Source of the DNA: Gordionus sp. m RMFG-2023 | Taxonomy: Eukaryota > Nematomorpha > Gordioida > Chordodea > Parachordodidae | DNA: 64,000 nt | Direction: 5' to 3' | NCBI RefSeq assembly: GCF_954871325.1 | Contig: NC_088775.1 | Coordinates: forward strand, 48,585,561 to 48,649,560 | Shown here: positions 57,598-64,000 of the stretch, in pieces | How positions within the stretch are numbered: the stretch's first letter is position 1 | Layout of the letters: every line of letters starts with the position of its first letter | Translations under genes and position numbers: made by a program | Notes under the pieces: model-generated | The model's database searches: none | What the model saw: the letters and a program-made list of their open reading frames with translations, nothing else | Told to the model about the DNA's origin: nothing

Positions 57598-60489
57598 CAG
57601 GGCCGTAGCCGCGAAGGGGGCCCGGGGGTCACCCCCGCCAAAAAATTTTTTGGCCCCCAAACCTGGCTTCCAGAAAAAATTATTGGCCAACCAAAATGGG
57701 ATAGGTTCTAAATCGCTATTTGGATGATATTTCTTCCATTTTAGCGATTTTTTTTTAATTTTCAATTTAAATACAAGTATTTAATCCCCTAGTATCTATT
57801 AATATTAATTTCAAATTTACTTTAAAAATTTTCTAGGAGATATAAGCCATGTTCCCAATTTTTAGCGATTTTTGTTTTAGCGATTTAGAACGGGAACCCC
57901 AAAAATGGCCCTCATAAATTTTTCCGCCCCCCCCCCCCCCCCCAAATTTAAAAAAAAAATTTGTAATTGATTATTTTTATATTTTTAAAATAAATTTTAA
58001 ATATTTATTCAAAAAGCATGTCTTGTTTGTAAATTTCTTTCTATCCTGTTTTATTTTTATCCAGTAATAAATCATCATTCATTCATATTTTATCATTTTC
58101 TTGTGTTTTTATGTATAACAATTTATAGGCACTTGATTATAATGTTTAAACTGTACTTATTTAAATGCTAATTATTTTATTTATTATGGTTCAATCACAA
58201 TATTATTATCTTTTGAAGGTCTCTGATATAGATCTGGGTGCAAATCATAAAAAACCGGGACTTTCTGAAGCTAATCAAGTGGTTACTCAAGGCTTGATAT
58301 ATATATATATATATCAAATATAAGGAAACAGATTGATACTTATCCATAAATATTTATTAAAATAAAAAAGGTTCTTATTAAATTTTTATAAAATTTGGTA
58401 ATTATTATGCAGTGTTGCTAAACAGCTCGATTTGGGCCGATTTTTAAAAATGGTCCAATTAAGATCTTAACAAAATAATATTATCTAAGCCCGATATAAC
58501 CAGTTATTTAAAAGCGGTGAATATTTTAGCATTATAAAGAAAATAGTGAGTTAACAACAATTTTGGTAAGCCAACAAATTAATCGTAATCTTTACTATCT
58601 TAAATCAAGATTCATGATATTTCTTAACATACAGGAGCTACCTTTCCGTTGGACTGGTTCAACAAAAATAACGGATGCTGCAAATGTAGAAAACATAATT
58701 TATTATTTCTGGACTATTTATAGCAATGTTTTCATACATCCAAATAGATCCTGAATTAAATAAAATTACCAAATTTATATACAAAAATACGCGATATACA
58801 TCACCCGATATAAAACGAAGTAATATCTATTATGGTAGATATGATGCTTGATTATATTTCAGATAAATATAATAAAAGTGAGATGCCTTTTATTTTGTCT
58901 TAAGGCTGATGTGACAAAAGATGAATCAGGTTTTGAAAACCTGAGCATAATTATATATTTTTTTTTATGGAGAAGTCCAAGAAAATTTAATAGGAATTAT
59001 TAATTTACAGTGTTTTTTTGCTGAAAGCATTACTAATTGCATTTTAAAGAAACTTAATGAGCTAAATATTAATTCAACGAATATGATAAACCAGGCATAT
59101 GATGGTGCAAAGGTTATGTCTGACCGAAATGGAGGAGTGCAAACCCTACTTCAAAAAAAATTAATAAAAAAGTTCCTTTTATACATTGCTACAACCACAT
59201 GTTGCATCTTGTGGTTCAAAATTTGTATAATAATATTGTATCATTTCTAATTTTTTAAATTTATTCAATGCATTGCATAAGTTTTAGGCGGTTTAACGTA
59301 TCCTGTAAATAAGCAGGCCATACTCTTAAGAGACCTTTAGACCAGAGGTGGACTAATCATTTAGAATCATCTTGCATCATTTATGTTAATTTTGAGGCTA
59401 TTGGTGAAGTATTAGTTTACTTTTATAATAGAACTTTTAATTCAGAGGTTAGCACTCATGATTCTGTCAAAGCCTCTGGTCCTTTATCTCAATACGTTGA
59501 TAAAAATTACATTATATTAGCCATTATAATTTATGAGATATTAATAACAATGGATCCACTATGTATCTACAGTCAGTAGGTACTTATCAAGTGGACTGTA
59601 TTGATTCCACTATCAATATATTTAAAAAATAAAAAAAGCAATAATTCTATTGATTTGATTAGAATAAAGGCTGAAAAACTTTTAACAAAATTTAATCTCA
59701 CTCCCCACAAATCATCAAGCGTACGTAAAATGCCTATAAATTTCCAAGATTTTTTAGTCGAAACAAATTACAATTTGATTGTGAAAAAGACTCCAATTGG
59801 AGTTCTTTAAAATAGAATTAGTATAAAATTATTGATTACTTTGTTGATAATTTTTTAGATAGATTTACACAAGATGATTATAATCATCTATCAAGTTTTA
59901 ATGCATTGTCCCCCTTTGATAGTGATTATTTTATATCGTACAAAATGGCCCGATTAGAATAATTATTAAACTTAAATATGGAAACTTTATATCATGAAAT
60001 GATAGATTTTTAGCTGCAGAAGTTAATAATTTTGAAAATATCCTAAATATTTAAAAAAATATCATCATGCATTTAAAGAATTGTATAAATGCTACTCAGC
60101 ATTGGAGTAAGAACGGCTTCTTGTGTGGCTTTTTTCTCTATAATAAAGAGAGTTCTATCGGGCACTAAAGGCTCTATGAAAGATCAAAGTAGGCAAAATT
60201 TAGTATTAATGGCTTATGAAAAAAATTTAACACGAAATTTATCTTATTCATTTATGTTAAAATTTAAAAATAAAAATCGTCGTATTATATTATAGTATTA
60301 TTATAGTATTATTTTTGTATTTTCATATTATAGTATTATTTTGTATTCATATAACATTAATAATTTTTTCATAAAAATAGCAAAAAATTTCTATGAATGC
60401 TTAATTATTTGTTTTATTTTTTAAAAAATAGTGGCCCTCCTAAGTAAGCAGCTGGCCCCCCTAACGGAAAATTCCTGGCTACGGCCCTG
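57598..60489 (+). mobile_element. hAT, CAGGGCCGTAGCC ends, perfect 8-bp duplication
   Basis: CAGGGCCGTAGCC begins at 57598 and GGCTACGGCCCTG ends at 60489. CTGCCATG lies on both sides (57590-57597 and 60490-60497). Length 2892 bp. The left end is followed by GC-rich text with long G and C runs (to about 57945). It carries a decayed transposase of the TTF/DUF4371 group. Confidence 0.96.
58563..60295 (+). pseudogene. hAT transposase (TTF/DUF4371 group), degraded
   Basis: Frames in order: LPFRWTGSTKITDAANVENI (about 58640-58700), MLDYISDKYNKSEMPFILS-like text (about 58842), NQAYDGAKVMSDRNGGVQTL (about 59089-59145; the GxxYDGAxxM catalytic block), FIHCYNHMLHLVV (about 59180-59217), and a C-terminal ASCVAFFSIIKRV to NRRIIL (60128-60295; dimerisation). 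The last matches the TASCERxFSxLKxIK and KNRRI ending typical of this group. Many stops and shifts; inactive. Confidence 0.85.
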
Positions 60490-60497
60490 CTGCCATG

Positions 60498-60996
60498 TAG
60501 ACGCTGCAATTGGGTACAGGATCGCAATCTGACTCGGTTAATTGGAGCAGAGATTTGAAGCGTTTCATTGATTGCAGGCGGCAATCTAATACGAGAAATT
60601 GGAAGTAATTTATACAACTAGAAAAATCAATTGTCTTTAATCAAGCGAAGTTTAGTAAAAAAAAATATTTATGCTCAATGCAATCAAATATCAGTATTTT
60701 GAATGTTTTTTGGGAGGTTAAAAAGGAAGTCAGAAAAGGTTGCATACTTTAGTTCATAAAATTTAATATAATCATGAATAAAATATTATTGAACACAACT
60801 GGAGACTTTGATACCTCTGCTGCCCATTAGCAAATAATTAGCCTAAATCAAAAAATTATCTCCCGAGCTGATAACATAGTACTTACACGAATCAGATATG
60901 GAAACAATAAATTATAAATTCTAAGCTCACATACTTCAAAGGCTGGTTTAAGCATAAATTAAGATAAAACTATTATTATAACTTTACCCAGCACAC
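60498..60996. other. Unassigned DNA with a possible LINE scrap
   Basis: At about 60929-60985 one plus frame reads TSKAGLSIN, a stop, then DKTIII, which resembles the AGLxINxxKT motif of LINE reverse transcriptases; it is cut off by the MITE at 60997. The rest holds nothing recognised. Confidence 0.35.
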
Positions 60997-61813
60997 CATA
61001 AGCGTAGCCAGGGGGGGGGGCAAGGGGAAATCCCCCCCTTCAGAAATTTATCACTTTTTGTAAATATCATTTATAGCTAATAAAAAAAATCCCCCTTAGT
61101 CCTCTCCCCCCTCCCTGACCCTCATATATGTATGCATATATCTTAAATAATAATTTAAAAGAAAGAATGTAAAAGTTGATATTTTTTTATAAAACTATTC
61201 ATCATAATTTATAGATTTTTGAGAAAATAAATTTATAAATATATAAAATGAACCAAAAATGTTTTTTAATAAATGGAATATAGGCCAAGGATAAGTCTTA
61301 AGACAGAAGTGAAATGTATTATAATTATTAATAATAGATCTATAAAATTACTAAATAATATAATATATCAAATATAATTTTTTATAAAGTGAGTAATTTT
61401 AATTTATTTATCTCAATAAAAGTAAAATATAAATATAAAACTATTGATAAAATTAAATCATAAATTAAAAAAATATTAAAGCACAATATAAACAGTGGAA
61501 TATTATATGTCGTCGATTTACAATATATCTAATTATCAAATGACAATCAAGTATTTTTACCAATATAGCGAATTATATATTTTACAGAAAACTATAAAAT
61601 ATTGATAAGGACATCAGAAAATATCTTTTAAAGACATTGTGGGATGAATAATATGAAGATTAAATTTATATATACTTAAATAAAATAGATGGCGTTAAAT
61701 TATTGTATGCATATTGTTGCTATATTTAATATTAAGAGCATTGATTAGTAAATTTTGTCAGATTTACTTTTTTGATTCCCCCCCCCCTTATGAAAATCCT
61801 GGCTACGCCTATG
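60997..61813. mobile_element. hAT MITE, CATAGGCGTAGCC family, 817 bp
   Basis: CATAAGCGTAGCCAGG begins at 60997 and CCTGGCTACGCCTATG ends at 61813. Flanks CAGCACAC and GAGCACAC agree at seven of eight. A G run follows the left end and a C run precedes the right end. The interior matches 2220-2960 closely but lacks the foldback insertion, so it serves as an empty relative. Confidence 0.92.
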
Positions 61814-62066
61814 GAGCACACATAGATAACCTCATGATATATGTTATGTAGGGGAGAAGTGCCATGAATGGCCATGTTTTTGCTTTTTTGAAAAAAAGGT
61901 ATTAAGAATAGGGTTTAACCAAACAAATTTGATATCAATGTGTAGCCAAATTATTAATCTTTAAAATAAAATTTGAATTAAAGCTCTATCTATAATTTTT
62001 TATGAGCTAGATGAGGTTATGTGAAAGTTATTTTTCTGGCCAGTCAATACATATGTTAACTGGCAT

Positions 62067-62700
62067 AATATATTAATTAAGAATTTTATTATAAATATGA
62101 AATACTTGCAAAAGACCTATCTTATATATTTTTTCATTTTAGGTATATAAAAATTTAATTATAAACTAATTTAATAAGTATAAGCATCTAAATTTTTCAT
62201 CATCCCTTTAATGATACTTTATAAATTAATAACTTAATTATCTTTTTGTTAAACAGTTTAATTTCAATATAAAATTAAACACTCTCTATTTAATGACTTT
62301 ATAAATTATTATCTTAATTATCTACATGTTATAGACTATTTTAATAATTTAATCATTCATCAATTTATGTTTAATAAACTTAGTTAGACAATATATTATT
62401 TAGAACTTTATTATAAATATGAAATATTACAATTAGAAATACTTCATGTCAATATTTCTTAATTTTTAGGCAATAAAAATTTAATTATAAGTATTAACAT
62501 CTAAATTTATTATCATCTATTTAATGATAATATTTTATAAATTAATATCTTAATTATCTTTTTGTTAAACATTCTTATTTCAATATAAAATTAATCACTA
62601 TCTATTTAATAATTTTATAAATTATTATCTTAACTATCTACATGTTAAAGTGATTTTTAATAATTTAATCATTCATGATGTTTAATAAATTTAATTAGGC
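62067..62700. repeat. ~315-bp direct repeat, two copies
   Basis: Blocks TTTATTATAAATATGAAATA, AAAATTTAATTATAA, TTTTTGTTAAAC and TCTACATGTTA recur in the same order in 62067-62383 and 62384-62700. It lies between the terminal repeat and the transposase gene of the pogo-like element. Confidence 0.75.
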
Positions 62701-62767
62701 AATTATTAATACACAACAATAATGAAAGCCATTTTATTAATTTATAAATGAAACAATTATAGTATCT

Positions 62768-64000
62768 TTATTTACATACATAACAAACAAATAAATCATT
62801 GTTATTAGTACATTGAGTATGGGCCCATTCTTCACATTGCAGCCATTTAATCCACTCTTCACCTTTCTTGCTTTTTGAATATGCCTTCTTGCATATTATG
62901 CAAAGCCACTCATCATTAGTTTTCTTTAGATTATTTTTTTATTGTTTTTTTTAATATTTGTTAATTTATGTTTTTTATAAGGTGATGAGGTTAAAATTTC
63001 TGATTTCTTTCTCCTCTTGTCTTTTTTGATAATATTATTGCTATATAAAATTGGATGTGGTAGAATAGATTGTGAATTCAAATTATTATTGGGCTGATGA
63101 CATGATGTTAAGCATAACTCATTATCAGAAGTGGTAGGCATAGGGCTAAGAGTGGAATTTATTGTATCATTTTCAGGATCACAATAAGCTAATTTTCCCA
63201 CTGCGAGAGGAATATTGGATAATTCTGACATATCATTATCATTAGATATTAAATAACTATCTTCAGAGAATATATCAGGGTTGAAGGGATATATCCCACA
63301 GGCTAAAAATCCATTCTGAAAATTTTTGGGGGTTGTAGCTTTAGGAAGCTCCATTTTAATAATTGATGGTATTTCATATATGGTAAATGATTCGCCTACA
63401 TGGTTTCTCATCAGATTGTCAATGCTGTTATTATAAAAAATTTTAAATGGTCCAAAGACTGATTTATCTAGTGGTTGTAACTTGTGGGAGCAGTGTGGTG
63501 GTAGGGTGAGCAGGATTATTCCATTGTCTCTGCAAAAATCTATTGATCTTAGTGAGCAATGTGAACAATGATTGTCTAATATTAATAAATTTTTATTTGT
63601 TTTCGATGCTTTTGTTAGTTTGCAAAAATGAGTTAAAAATATCAGGAATTCATTTTCCTGCATCCACCCAGATCCATTTCCAGCACCAATACAACCTGAA
63701 CGAAGTAAAATATAAATAATAAACATTCACATTATAAAAACCTATAGGGCCATCTCTGATAAACCAATCTTTGTATCGAATTCTTGGAAATAGTAACATA
63801 GGAGGAATGCTATTTCCAATTGCATTTATAGCTATAGCAATGGTCACTAAGGATCCTCTTTCACCTGAGGTTATAAATCCTACCTGTTTCATGCCCTTCT
63901 CTGCAATAACTTTACCAGGATCTTGGACAGTGGTTACTCCAGTCTCATCCATATTCCATATGTCTTGTGGTTCAAATTTATATTCATCCATTAGAGATTT
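62768..64000 (-). CDS. pogo/Tigger-like DDE transposase with C-terminal zinc finger
   Basis: Cut-and-paste transposase of the DDE_1 (CENP-B/jerky) group. The first visible exon runs in from beyond 64000 to 63742 and has IWNMDETG (first Asp), then SGERGSLVT. A 46-bp GT-AG intron (63696-63741) is followed in phase by CIGAGNGSGWMQENEF, LLILDNHCSH (second Asp) and LPPHCSHKLQPLDKSVFGP (third Asp), so the DDD triad is complete. After a lysine-rich tail, one shift in an A run near 62931-62938 separates the frame from WLCIICKKAYSKS, WLQCEEWAHTQC and CYVCK, a PHD-like finger ending at a stop at 62768. The N-terminal DNA-binding part is outside the window. Apart from the A-run shift it looks young. Confidence 0.9.

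Larger units (their letters stand above)
61849..64000 (-). mobile_element. pogo/Tigger-like transposon, 3' part
   Basis: TA|GGGGAGAAGTGCCATGAATGG at 61849 is the likely terminal repeat at the 3' end of a minus-strand transposase gene. The other end lies beyond the window. The TA flank and DDD transposase fit pogo/Tigger. Its first six bases, GGGGAG, are shared with the TA elements at 4601, 19924 and 29236. Confidence 0.8.

Overview
The window is eukaryotic: very AT-rich by eye, with spliced genes, and almost wholly built of transposable elements. The only clear host gene is a six-exon BUB3 (mitotic checkpoint WD40 protein) on the minus strand at 24562-27344. Three of its introns are only 41-54 bp. 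I cannot name the species. BUB3 form, piggyBac, pogo, hAT, Helitron and LINE relatives point to an animal or other opisthokont with small introns.

Layout. 221-19258 is a Helitron built of repeated exon-like modules and a terminal hairpin, split by a deep nest: a hAT (1903-14161) holding another hAT (2220-8199), which holds a foldback hAT (3142-8045), which holds a TA-flanked element (4601-6610). A GC-ended element (8358-13027) inside the first hAT carries a second Helitron (8503-12865) with a readable Rep domain. A 3.2 kb LINE (14811-18018) sits in the right part. 19430-21065 is a hAT fossil split by a TA element, and a second TA element lies at 21542-23083. After BUB3 come a BED-type hAT (27767-33972) with the second foldback copy (27882-31946), then a second copy of that hAT scattered between about 34500 and 57390. 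The scattered copy is interrupted by a GC-rich hAT, a 14-bp minisatellite, a Ty3/gypsy fossil (about 39200-45165), a large composite hAT block (45937-54600) holding an intact-ended hAT (49194-52628), and a piggyBac remnant. The right end has a hAT with perfect 8-bp target duplication (57598-60489), a hAT MITE (60997-61813) and the 3' part of a pogo/Tigger-like transposon with a nearly intact transposase (61849-64000).

Most hAT boundaries were set from terminal inverted repeats plus flanking 8-bp duplications read directly from the sequence. The most unusual structure is the composite foldback: two copies at two sites, each with kilobase-scale inverted arms made of ~117-bp units carrying a 12-bp palindrome, around a TA-type foldback that encodes a 71-aa hAT-like fragment. 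Other points of note are the multiplied N-terminal exons of the Helitrons and a spliced-looking non-transposase reading frame inside the 49194-52628 hAT.
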